Positions 20,046 through 29,095 of a stretch of 64,000 nucleotides of DNA are shown here, piece after piece. The stretch is from Carboxylicivirga caseinilyticus. GTDB lineage: Bacteria > Bacteroidota > Bacteroidia > Bacteroidales > Marinilabiliaceae. Within the stretch, counting starts at the first letter, position 1, and the number at the start of each line of letters is the position of its first letter. The notes under the pieces were generated by a model. It did no database searches. It was not told the DNA's origin and saw only the letters and a program-made list of their open reading frames with translations. A program made the translations under genes and the position numbers. The DNA lies in NCBI GenBank assembly GCA_025499705.1, contig JAFMVE010000007.1, positions 1 to 64,000 of the forward strand, read 5' to 3'.

Positions 20046-20909
20046 TTATTTGTATTGCTCAGCTTTTTCTTTTTCTCCCAAACGTGTATAGATATTAGAA
20101 ATTGCTGGTTTCAAGTTTGTTTTACCATCATTATAAGCTACCAACAAATACTTAAGAGCTTCCTGATAAACAGCTTTAGCCTGATCCTGCGATTTTAAAT
20201 AATTTGTATAATCTACCCTTGTAGGAGCTTTCTTTGCTTCATATTTTGCTTTTTCTTTTTTAAACATTAAAGACCCCTGCTTATACAAATATATACCGGC
20301 TCCCATATTTGCACCGACATGATCCGGTTCAATTTTTAATATTTTAGCATACATCTCATATGCATTCTTTTCATCGTCAAGATTCTGGTACGCTACACCT
20401 TTATAATATAAAAACTTAGTTTCTTCAGGATAAATAGCAATTAACCCTTCTGCTTCTTTTAATAGCGCTTCATAATTCTTATTTCTTAAATAATGTTGAG
20501 CAAGACTCTGTGAAATCTCTGTTTTGAAATCCGGAAAAGATTTCATTTTTGCCATCAAAGCCCATTCATAATTTTCAGAATCATCCACATTTTTTGTTAA
20601 ATTGATTAACTGATCATATATATCCAAACGCGGTACATTATATACTATGGCTTGTTTATAATTTTCGATAGCTTCCGCAGGTTTATTCAAATTTTCATAA
20701 GATAAACCAGCATAACTATATGCCATAGAAATATTAACACTATCCAAACTCTCTTTTGAACCAAGTACCTTATTACTTAATTCAAGAGCCTCCTCATACT
20801 TTCCATCAAGAAAGGTTGATTTAACTTTATTTAAATCATCATTCATTTCCTGTGCTCCTATACTAACCGCAATAAACAGCAGCATAAAGCATACAACAGA
20901 TTTAATCAT
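20046..20909 (-). CDS. periplasmic tetratricopeptide-repeat protein
   Basis: 287 aa with a cleavable signal peptide (MIKSVVCFMLLFIAVSIGAQ). Several TPR units are visible: about 27-60 (VKSTFLDGKYEEALELSNKVL), 62-95 (SYAGLSYENLNKPAEAIENYKQAI), 130-160 (QHYLRNKNYEALLKEAEGLI) and 165-200 (YKGVAYQNLDDEKNAYEMYAKIL, then IEPDHVGANMGAGIYLYKQG). TPR proteins act as protein-protein scaffolds, and no enzyme motif is present. The gene stands alone between terminators, divergent from the T9SS gene at 21296. Its partner is unknown. The last third is rich in Lys/Glu/Ala, consistent with helices. Confidence 0.85.
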   Translation of the reverse strand: MIKSVVCFMLLFIAVSIGAQEMNDDLNKVKSTFLDGKYEEALELSNKVLGSKESLDSVNISMAYSYAGLSYENLNKPAEAIENYKQAIVYNVPRLDIYDQLINLTKNVDDSENYEWALMAKMKSFPDFKTEISQSLAQHYLRNKNYEALLKEAEGLIAIYPEETKFLYYKGVAYQNLDDEKNAYEMYAKILKIEPDHVGANMGAGIYLYKQGSLMFKKEKAKYEAKKAPTRVDYTNYLKSQDQAKAVYQEALKYLLVAYNDGKTNLKPAISNIYTRLGEKEKAEQYK

Positions 20910-21295
20910 ATTTTAATTGTTTTGGTTCTATTTCACACATCAAAGTAACCACTTTTCTTTCAATATTACAGCCTATCCCAATACTTACATGCTTGAAATA
21001 TTGAGTATTCGACACCCAAATAATCACTTATCCAACAAAATTAATAATTCGCCACAAAACAAGGAGACAGAATAAGGAAACGAATGAAACAGATCGATTT
21101 TGTGCTATTTTTTAACGAATAGATACTAGTGTAGCCAATTATGTACTATTTATTCGATGAATATATTCAAGCATCAAAACCCCTTCTTATTTAACTTTGA
21201 TTAACATTCCTAAAGGTATTTTTTCAACTAAAAAAAACAGATGCAATTAGGATTATAACCAACGATAATTAATTTCTAATCTAATTCACATTTTT
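20910..21295. other. divergent promoter region (TPR gene / T9SS gene)
   Basis: A 386-bp non-coding, AT-rich spacer between divergent genes. The only motif I would single out is the TAACTTTG box at 21192-21199, listed separately. No RNA gene is visible. Confidence 0.45.
21192..21199 (+). promoter_or_regulatory. candidate Bacteroidota -7 promoter element
   Basis: TAACTTTG matches TAnnTTTG exactly and lies about 97 bp upstream of the ATG at 21296. No TTTG is found at the usual -33 distance, so this is a weak call. Confidence 0.3.
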
Positions 21296-23854
21296 ATGAA
21301 AAAAAGATTTTTACTTTTCTCACTGCTGTTTGCAATGACACAGTTTTTTGTGTTACAAGCTCAAACAGATGTTACAGACACATATTTAACAAATCCAGGT
21401 TTCGATAGTAATTGTACATATACAATTAGTTCAACAGATGTTAACTTAGGAACTGCTGATGATGGTTCCACTATCATGACTGTTGATGGTTGGACAGGCA
21501 ACTATAATGGATGGTCTGCTGGTGCAACTTTCGAATACACTACTGTAACAACTTTAAATGGGAATACAGTACCAACTGCGGATCCTGATGGTGCTTCAGG
21601 CACAACCGAAGGAGGTTTAGGTGTTTGCGCTGCATGGGCAGGAAGTACTTATTACACCCAGAGTGTGACTCTACCTGCTGGAACATATACTTTAAAATAT
21701 AAAGTAAATAATTTCGGGCCGGTAACAGCTGGAACAAGTCTTGCGGGTTTTACTCCTGATGCAGGAACTGCTTCATTATCTACTCTTTCCGATATTGCAA
21801 TTGATGGATCTTGGGTAACAGATGAAATAACGTTTGTTCTGACAGCTGAAACTACTGGAGTAATACAGATAGGTATCTTAAGTGTTAATGCGGGTTCAGG
21901 CGGTAATGGACGATTTATATTTGACGATGTTCAATTATTTTTCACGGCTGAAGTTGACAAATCAAATCTTCAATCATTAGTAGATGAAGCAACAACTATG
22001 TACAGCAACCAGGAAGCTGTACCTGAAGGTTCAACTGTTTATGCCGATCTTAATACAGCAATAGTAGCTGCACAGGCCGTTTTAGATAACACAGAAGCAA
22101 CCCTTGCTGAAGTTGTTGCAGAGGAAGAAGCACTTCAAGCAGCAATAACTGATGTTGAAAACGCAATTGAATTACAGCAAAAGATTACAACATGGACAAC
22201 ACTTCCATATGATGCTACTTCTGAAATTGTTAACCCAAGTTTCGAAACAGGAAATACGGATGGATGGGTTAACGTTGGTGGTTTCGTAGGGCAAAGCAAT
22301 ACTTCTTTTAGTTTAAAAGCTGGCACGTATTACGTTGAAAAATGGCAAAGCTCAGGTAATTGGTCAGGTCTTAAACTTTCTCAAGTAATAGAAAACATCC
22401 CAAATGGAGTTTACAAACTAACCGCTGCCGCGCTCAATAATCCTGAAGGTACAGGTGGTGCATTTGTTTATGCTAATGATGTTACTGCAGAAGTATTAGC
22501 TACAGCTGAATATACTTTAGAAGTTGTTGTAGACAACAACACTTTAGAAATTGGCTATGACATTGTTAATAGTGGTAATTATATTGCTGTTGATAATTTC
22601 CGTTTATCTTATATAAGCGATGGTTCTCCAGTTATAGATATTGCAGAATCTTACCTTGCATTCGATGAGTTTGAAACCACTGCAACACTAACTGTAACAG
22701 GATACAACCTTACTGAAAACATCGCACTAAGTGCTCCAACTGGATTTTCTCTAGATGTTTCTTCACTTGCATCTGACGCAACAGGTGAATCTGTTACAGT
22801 TACTTTTGATGCTTCTGCAACTACTTCTGGTAATATTGAACTAACCAGTGGAACAGCAACGGCTTCAATACCTGTTTATGCTCGTTTAAATTCAGATAAA
22901 TTCACTCCATATTTTGGTGACAGAGAAAACCTTGTAGCCGATGCATATTGCTCAGACAGAAGCCTATATGGAGGTTGGGGATCCGTTGTAACAACTACAA
23001 ATGAAGCTGAAGTATATTGTGGTAAAGCTTCAATTAAATTAGGTACAGGTGATACAGGTTGTGATGCAGCATTTGATATTAATCCTTTTGCATACAAAGC
23101 TAATACTACCTACAGAGTTAGGGCAATGGTTAAAACAGTGGATGGTTCAATTGGATTTTTAGCAAATAGTGCTGATCCAAATTATAATGACGCATTTGAT
23201 ACTGGTGGAGAATGGCAACAAATTGATTTCTACTTCTCAACAGGCGCTGCACCTTCTGCAAGTTTTGTAACATTCAACAAATGTGATAACGGTTCAAATT
23301 GTACATATGCTTATATCGACAATTATGAAATTTACGAAGTAAATAATGATGCCACACTATCAGCTATTACTTTAAATGTTGGTGGATTAGATATCGCATT
23401 TGATCCTGCAACAACTACCTACACTGCTACTGTTCCATCAGGTACAGAAACAGTTACTGTTGACGCAACTTTAAGTGATGAAAGTGCAATGATTTCTGGC
23501 ACTGGCGATGTAGATGTTTCAACCGGAACAGGTGTAGCTACAATAGTTGTAACTGCAGAAAGTGGTGCTGAAACAACTTACACTGTTACAATCAATGTTG
23601 ATTCAGCAACAAAATTGTCAAAAATTGATCAGAATGCTGTTAAAGTTTATCCAACATTAACAACATCAGGTATCAATGTTGAATTCAGTGATAAGCCTGG
23701 AATGATTAAATTATACAGCTTATCAGGCCAATTAATTAAAACAGTTAAAGCAACATCTCAAATTGAGACTATTCAATTATCAACAGCAGGTATCTACCTT
23801 GTTGAAGTTGAAAGTAATGGTGCTAAAACCATACTTAAGGTTGTTAAAAAATAA
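21296..23854 (+). CDS. large secreted multidomain protein with T9SS sorting domain, no catalytic domain recognised
   Basis: 852 aa with a signal peptide (MKKRFLLFSL to VLQAQ). The layout by eye is as follows. A beta-sandwich, carbohydrate-binding-like domain covers about 25-220. A helical FIVAR-like segment covers about 225-300 (KSNLQSLVDEATTMYSN; AEEEALQAAITDVENAI). A second binding-module-like sandwich is at about 305-445 (NPSFETGNTDGWVNVGGF). An Ig-like unit is at about 450-535. A CBM4/9-like sandwich is at about 545-690 (YGGWGSVVTTTNEAEVYCG). A cadherin-like beta-sandwich is at about 690-775 (DATLSAITLNVGGLDIAFDP). The C-terminal T9SS domain runs from about 780 to 852 and ends KTILKVVKK. 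Such proteins are surface glycan binders or carriers in this phylum. No active-site motif is visible. It is followed by its own terminator. Confidence 0.8.
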   Translation: MKKRFLLFSLLFAMTQFFVLQAQTDVTDTYLTNPGFDSNCTYTISSTDVNLGTADDGSTIMTVDGWTGNYNGWSAGATFEYTTVTTLNGNTVPTADPDGASGTTEGGLGVCAAWAGSTYYTQSVTLPAGTYTLKYKVNNFGPVTAGTSLAGFTPDAGTASLSTLSDIAIDGSWVTDEITFVLTAETTGVIQIGILSVNAGSGGNGRFIFDDVQLFFTAEVDKSNLQSLVDEATTMYSNQEAVPEGSTVYADLNTAIVAAQAVLDNTEATLAEVVAEEEALQAAITDVENAIELQQKITTWTTLPYDATSEIVNPSFETGNTDGWVNVGGFVGQSNTSFSLKAGTYYVEKWQSSGNWSGLKLSQVIENIPNGVYKLTAAALNNPEGTGGAFVYANDVTAEVLATAEYTLEVVVDNNTLEIGYDIVNSGNYIAVDNFRLSYISDGSPVIDIAESYLAFDEFETTATLTVTGYNLTENIALSAPTGFSLDVSSLASDATGESVTVTFDASATTSGNIELTSGTATASIPVYARLNSDKFTPYFGDRENLVADAYCSDRSLYGGWGSVVTTTNEAEVYCGKASIKLGTGDTGCDAAFDINPFAYKANTTYRVRAMVKTVDGSIGFLANSADPNYNDAFDTGGEWQQIDFYFSTGAAPSASFVTFNKCDNGSNCTYAYIDNYEIYEVNNDATLSAITLNVGGLDIAFDPATTTYTATVPSGTETVTVDATLSDESAMISGTGDVDVSTGTGVATIVVTAESGAETTYTVTINVDSATKLSKIDQNAVKVYPTLTTSGINVEFSDKPGMIKLYSLSGQLIKTVKATSQIETIQLSTAGIYLVEVESNGAKTILKVVKK

Positions 23855-23871
23855 TATTAACAATAGTACTG

Positions 23872-23905
23872 AAAAAGGGTTACCACATTTGGTAACCCTT
23901 TTTTT
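23872..23905 (+). terminator. rho-independent terminator after the 852-aa gene
   Basis: Arms aaaaagggttacc (23872-23884) and ggtaacccttttt (from 23891) pair around the loop acattt and run into a T tract. It lies 18 bp after the stop codon. Confidence 0.92.
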
Positions 23906-23962
23906 ATATCCTTATTTCTATTATTGCCCGAATTTGTTGTAGTAATTTTAAATTTTATACAC

Positions 23963-24034
23963 CACTTAGTTATCTGTCCTTCCTACTTTTACGTTGTTAA
24001 CTAAAGTGCAATACGAACTATTGCACTATTTTTT
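23963..24034 (+). promoter_or_regulatory. attenuator-like leader with two mutually exclusive hairpins
   Basis: Hairpin 1 pairs 23963-23972 (cacttagtta) with 23998-24008 (taactaaagtg), with one bulge. Hairpin 2 pairs 24006-24013 (gtgcaata) with 24019-24026 (tattgcac) around cgaac and is followed by a near-continuous T run, so it looks like an intrinsic terminator. The arms overlap at 24006-24008, so the hairpins compete for gtg. The next gene starts only 35 bp downstream, which suggests premature termination control. Alternatively, hairpin 2 ends a small transcript. Confidence 0.4.
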
Positions 24035-24060
24035 TTAATACCTTTTGTTAATCATTATCT

Positions 24061-27000
24061 ATGAAAACATTCATGAAGCCTTTTAACACCTGGCTAATTT
24101 TATTAATCATTGGTTCCAATAATATCTTAGCTCAAAGTGTTACACTAACCCACTCTTATACTTTCGAGGATGGAACTGCAAAAGACATTGCAGGCAATGC
24201 AGATGGAACTGTATATGGAGGAACTTTTTCTGATGGTTTATACACAACCTCTAATCAAGGTGAATATATTTCACTACCCGCATCTTATATTGCTATTAAC
24301 GAATATACAGCTATTACCATTGAGGCATTAATAACAGCCGGAGATGGAACCAATCCGGGAAATACTATGATGTATTATCTTGGAAATACCAATGCATCAG
24401 GCTATGGAACTTATGGCTATTTTACATCATTGGCCAGAGCTGATAACAAGAGTCGTGCGGCAATATCGTGTTCCGATTCTTCACCCTGGAGTTACGAAAG
24501 TGGTGCAGACGGTACAGAATTGGATGATGGCGAATCTCATTACATCGTCAGTACACTGACAAATGATGTTATTACCCTATATATTGATGGTCAATTAGCT
24601 CAAAGCACTACCCTATCAACAACCAATAAAATTGAATACCTGAGTAATGCTTATGCCTATTTATGCAAAAGTGGATACAACACCGATCCAACCTGGTTGG
24701 GATCAATTGATGAATTTAATATCTATAATGGTGCTTTCACTGCCGATATAGTTACGAATAATTATACCAGTGCAGATCTTACAGGAATTACTCTTGGTGC
24801 TGGTGAACTATCCCCGGCTTTTGATCCTGCTATTACAGAGTATTCAGTAACCTTACCTGAAGGCACATCATTTGTAACGGTTGAAGGTGCGAAAGAAGTA
24901 AATGCCGCCAGCCTTATTGGTGAAGGTATTATTAATACATCTTCTGGTACAGGCATGGCTAATCTTGAAGTAACTGCCATTGATGGTTCAACCGTAAAAA
25001 CCTATACAATTAACTTTACTGTTGATGGTAATTATGGGATGTACCTGCCGGGAGGAACTGACGGAAGTTCAAGCAATATTGATATCTCAGGTCTTTCATT
25101 AACTACTTTGCCTTTTACAGTAGAAATGTGGATTAAACCTGAAGGTGATCAAAATGCATACGCTGGTTTGTTCTACCATAGAGGATCAGGCGACGCTGGC
25201 CTGCAATATGCTGCTGGTTGGCAAGGTACAAATCTTCTACGTCTTAATTTTGGTGGTAATTCTTTATTAACCGATCCTGTTAAACCAGATCAGTGGCACC
25301 ATGTGGCTTGTGTTATAACGAGTACCTCTAATACCATTTATCTGGATGGGAAAGAATATACTCAGACTGGATTAAGTCAATCAGCTTATGACTTTAGTGC
25401 AGATAACCTCTTTTTAGGATGGGACATGGCTGTGGCAGACCGAACATTCAATGGCACTATCAATGAAGTTAGAGTTTGGAAACAAGCCAGAACAGCTGAA
25501 GAGATTCTATCAAATAAATATGAAGTTTTGGTTGGAACCGAAACTGATCTTGTTGCTTATTACAGTTTCGATGATCAGGCAGCATCATCTATTACAGATT
25601 TAACAGCAAACGCTCACGCTGGCACCATTAATGGTGGTGTTTATGTTCCTGCTTATACAACAACTGACACCGATGCTGATGGAATACCTGATTTTATTGA
25701 TAACTGTCCTTTTAATGTCAACTACGATCAGGCAGATATGGATGGTGATGGAATTGGTGATGTTTGCGATGACGATCGTGATGGCGATGGCATTGCTGAC
25801 AGCATAGATAATTGTCCTGAAGTTGCCAATGCTGATCAGGAAGATCTGGATGAAGATGGAATTGGCGATGTTTGTGACCCTGAATTACCTTCAGATTTAA
25901 ATTTCGCCATGAAATTACCCGGTGGTTCAGATGGTAGTTTGAGCAACATTGATATCTCAGGTTTGAATCTATCCACCTTACCTTATACTATCGAAATGTG
26001 GATTAAACCGGATGGATCGCAAATAGACAACACTGGGGTAATCTATCATAGAGGTACTGGAAATGCAGGTATTCAATATTCTTCGAGCTGGCAGGGATCC
26101 GGTAAGCTTCGATTCATGACTAATATTTCGGGCGATTACGGCACAGTGACTGATGAAGTTACTACTGACACATGGCATCATGTTGCTGTTGTGCTTACTT
26201 CAACAACACGAACTGTTTACATGGATGGCAAATCTTATTCTCAGACAATAAACAACAGTGCTTATGATTTCTCAACCGGAGCTTTATATTTAGGTTGGGA
26301 TAGCGGGGCTTCAAACAGGGCTTTTAAAGGTATTATTGAGGAAGTTCGTATATGGAATACAGCTCGTTCGGCTCAGGAAGTGGAAGACAACCAGTTTACA
26401 CTTTATAATGGAGACGAAGAAGGCTTGGTTGCTTATTATAATTTTGATGATCGAAATTTATCTCTGGTAACGGACGCAACCTCTAATGCAAATCATGGAG
26501 TTATAAATGGTGGAATATATGTGTTATCCAATATTTATACTTCGATGCAGTATGGTCAATCTACAACATCGCAACCTTCAGGTTTTGTGAATACTGGTGA
26601 AAGCGTTATCATGTGTGTCGAAATTGAAACCAATCATATGCAGGATGCAATTTCTGTAACTCAATTTGATCTTTCTGCAATCGGAACAACCAACTATTCT
26701 GATATTGAGAATGTGAAAATTTATGCTGCAGGTACCGATTCTCTTTTCACGACAAATACTCTGATTGGCGAAACAGGTTCTTCTTTAAGTGCAGCTGATT
26801 TCACAGTTGATTGTGATTATTCACTTGAATATGGTAAAAACTATTTCTTTGTTGTGTATGATGTTGCCAACAATGCTACCAACGGTAATCAACTTGATTT
26901 GGTTTGTAACAACATTACAGTTGATGGCATAGTTGAAACACCTTATGTTACCGCACCGGAAGGTGTTCTGGAAATCAACTCTGATATATTTATTCATAAC

Positions 27001-28965
27001 CAAAAGTTCTCATACGATATAGTTAGTTACGATGCTTATACGTCATCTAACGGAACTAACTTTGTATCTTTCCAGCAAAATGCATTGATGACTTACAAAG
27101 GTTACCAATACATTACCTACTGGAACCAGTCTGCACATGTTTGTATGGCTCGTAAAAAACTACCTTCAGGTAGTTGGGAAGAAATTGAGTTTACTGATTT
27201 CACCTCATCACACGATTTAAGTGATAATCACTACAATATTTCATTTGGAATATGTGCTAATGACGGAACTATCCATATTTCCTATGATCATCATAATGAT
27301 GCGCTACATTATCGTAAATCAACAGTTGATTTAACAAACGATCCGGATAATGCCAATTGGTCAACTGCTTCTTTTGGTGCTAACCAGGGATATTTAATTA
27401 CTGGCAGCTATATTACTGCAAGTTCACCTTATTACGGAGGAGTTACTTATCCTCGTTTTATCAGCAAGCCTGATGGAAACTTATTATTCGAATATCGAAG
27501 CGGTAATAGTGGAGATGGTAACTCGCATTTATATGAATACAATGGTGAATGGACATATATTGGTGAATACATGCATGGTCGTACCGGTACCAGTACTGAT
27601 TACTCTTCAAAATGCGGATATATTAACGGCTTGCATTACACACCCGGAGGAACCAGATTACATGTATCTTTAGTTTGGCGTGAAACACCAACTGCATCAA
27701 CAAACCACGAAGTATATTATGCATACAGTGACGACGACGGACGAACCTGGTACGATTGTGATGACAACCTGATTGCAACTACGGGTGTTACTCCGTTACA
27801 TTACGATATGGAAGGTTTTAAGATTCTTTCTGTAGGTCAGAACCGTGGATTAATTAATCAGGAAGGTCAGGCTGTTGACAGTGATGGAAATATTCATATT
27901 CTTCAGTCGTATATGCTCGATAGCGAGGGAGATGATTCGAACTGGTATAACTCAAGAGTTAAAGCCTATTTACGACATATTTACAGAGACGAGAACGGAG
28001 AATGGCAAAGCGATGTAATTGCACCTTCAATTATTGACCGAAGCGATATTGCTGTAGATAAATTTGATAACCTTTATGTTGTTGCTCCTGGATACCGTGT
28101 ATTCTTCGCTTCAAAGGCTGATAACTGGCAAACATGGACAGAATTTGATCTTTCTGAAAGTAATTCAGCCACTGCTGAAGGAATAATCGATAAAGATCTT
28201 CTTCTTCAGGATAATGTACTTTCCTTCTGTTTTGCCCACAGCGATATGGATGGTAAAATTATTGTACCTTATTATTTGCTTGAAAACACTGATGGCAATG
28301 GTAATGGAGTTAACATATCTGTTTTTGATGATACTCAGTTTGTAAACCTGAATGAACAGTCACTAGACAACATCAATATAACCAATGAGGATATTTTGAC
28401 ATCAAGTGATGAATTCAGTATTCTTTATGATGGTAAGCTGGAAACAAAATATGTTGAAGAATACACTTTACACCTAACTACTACTGGTAGCGTAAAAGTA
28501 TGGATTAACGATGAACTGGCAATTGAAACAGGTTCCTTGGTTTCACCAACTGAGTTTCAAACTACTCTGCAATTAGTCCCTTCACACATTTATAGTTTGA
28601 GAATTGAAGGCTTATACACAAAAGGAAACACTGAAACGAAGTTAGAATGGTCAAGTGACAGCCAGACTCGCGAAATAGTGCCTTTAACATCATTTTATGG
28701 AGAATTAAAGGATTATTCTACCAATATTGATATGACTAAGGAAACAATCAAGGTAGAAACAATTCCAAACCCATTCCATTCATCATTTACTGTTAAAGCA
28801 GATGGTTTTAATGAGTATCAGCTCTTTAATTCTGCCGGAGCATTAATGGAAAGTGGCGAATTCGAAAATCAAAAAGAAGTAGGAAGTAAACTTGCTTCAG
28901 GCATCTATTACTTAAAAGTAATAAGTGATAAAAATGAGAACACTGTTAAAGTGATAAAACAATAA
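24061..28965 (+). CDS. giant T9SS protein: LamG-like domains, thrombospondin-3 repeats and BNR_4 propeller (putative lyase/glycosidase)
   Basis: 1634 aa with a signal peptide ending NNILAQ. The first LamG-like jelly roll is at about 25-240 and a cadherin-like sandwich at about 240-320. LamG 2 spans about 325-505 and LamG 3 about 615-795. These two are clearly tandem duplicates (LPGGTDGSSSNIDISGL versus LPGGSDGSLSNIDISGL). Between them, at about 535-612, lie calcium-binding thrombospondin-3 repeats (DADGIPDFIDNCP; DGDGIADSIDNCP). A sialidase-N-like sandwich is at about 830-960. The BNR_4 propeller is at about 975-1430 (DGTIHISYDHHNDALHYRKS; TYPRFISKPDGNLLFEYRSG). A PA14-like unit is at about 1450-1550 and a T9SS domain at about 1560-1634. 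BNR_4 propellers include ulvan lyases PL24/PL25 and rhamnosidase GH145. The nearby GH105 supports a lyase, but the activity is unproven. Confidence 0.82.
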   Translation: MKTFMKPFNTWLILLIIGSNNILAQSVTLTHSYTFEDGTAKDIAGNADGTVYGGTFSDGLYTTSNQGEYISLPASYIAINEYTAITIEALITAGDGTNPGNTMMYYLGNTNASGYGTYGYFTSLARADNKSRAAISCSDSSPWSYESGADGTELDDGESHYIVSTLTNDVITLYIDGQLAQSTTLSTTNKIEYLSNAYAYLCKSGYNTDPTWLGSIDEFNIYNGAFTADIVTNNYTSADLTGITLGAGELSPAFDPAITEYSVTLPEGTSFVTVEGAKEVNAASLIGEGIINTSSGTGMANLEVTAIDGSTVKTYTINFTVDGNYGMYLPGGTDGSSSNIDISGLSLTTLPFTVEMWIKPEGDQNAYAGLFYHRGSGDAGLQYAAGWQGTNLLRLNFGGNSLLTDPVKPDQWHHVACVITSTSNTIYLDGKEYTQTGLSQSAYDFSADNLFLGWDMAVADRTFNGTINEVRVWKQARTAEEILSNKYEVLVGTETDLVAYYSFDDQAASSITDLTANAHAGTINGGVYVPAYTTTDTDADGIPDFIDNCPFNVNYDQADMDGDGIGDVCDDDRDGDGIADSIDNCPEVANADQEDLDEDGIGDVCDPELPSDLNFAMKLPGGSDGSLSNIDISGLNLSTLPYTIEMWIKPDGSQIDNTGVIYHRGTGNAGIQYSSSWQGSGKLRFMTNISGDYGTVTDEVTTDTWHHVAVVLTSTTRTVYMDGKSYSQTINNSAYDFSTGALYLGWDSGASNRAFKGIIEEVRIWNTARSAQEVEDNQFTLYNGDEEGLVAYYNFDDRNLSLVTDATSNANHGVINGGIYVLSNIYTSMQYGQSTTSQPSGFVNTGESVIMCVEIETNHMQDAISVTQFDLSAIGTTNYSDIENVKIYAAGTDSLFTTNTLIGETGSSLSAADFTVDCDYSLEYGKNYFFVVYDVANNATNGNQLDLVCNNITVDGIVETPYVTAPEGVLEINSDIFIHNQKFSYDIVSYDAYTSSNGTNFVSFQQNALMTYKGYQYITYWNQSAHVCMARKKLPSGSWEEIEFTDFTSSHDLSDNHYNISFGICANDGTIHISYDHHNDALHYRKSTVDLTNDPDNANWSTASFGANQGYLITGSYITASSPYYGGVTYPRFISKPDGNLLFEYRSGNSGDGNSHLYEYNGEWTYIGEYMHGRTGTSTDYSSKCGYINGLHYTPGGTRLHVSLVWRETPTASTNHEVYYAYSDDDGRTWYDCDDNLIATTGVTPLHYDMEGFKILSVGQNRGLINQEGQAVDSDGNIHILQSYMLDSEGDDSNWYNSRVKAYLRHIYRDENGEWQSDVIAPSIIDRSDIAVDKFDNLYVVAPGYRVFFASKADNWQTWTEFDLSESNSATAEGIIDKDLLLQDNVLSFCFAHSDMDGKIIVPYYLLENTDGNGNGVNISVFDDTQFVNLNEQSLDNINITNEDILTSSDEFSILYDGKLETKYVEEYTLHLTTTGSVKVWINDELAIETGSLVSPTEFQTTLQLVPSHIYSLRIEGLYTKGNTETKLEWSSDSQTREIVPLTSFYGELKDYSTNIDMTKETIKVETIPNPFHSSFTVKADGFNEYQLFNSAGALMESGEFENQKEVGSKLASGIYYLKVISDKNENTVKVIKQ

Positions 28966-28981
28966 GAAGTTTTAAATGAAC

Positions 28982-29025
28982 ATTAAAAAAGCCCGATGAG
29001 AGAAATTTCATCGGGCTTTTTTAAT
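28982..29025. terminator. bidirectional terminator between convergent genes
   Basis: A perfect 18-bp inverted repeat: arms 28982-28999 and 29008-29025 around an 8-base loop, with core gcccgatga. A-tract/T-tract ends on both sides make it work in both directions. It serves the 1634-aa gene (plus) and the GH105 gene (minus). Confidence 0.95.
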
Positions 29026-29095
29026 GTTTTAAATTAATGGTCATTATGCATTAATTTCGAACAATAAACACATCAATAACATTAAGATTTATCCG

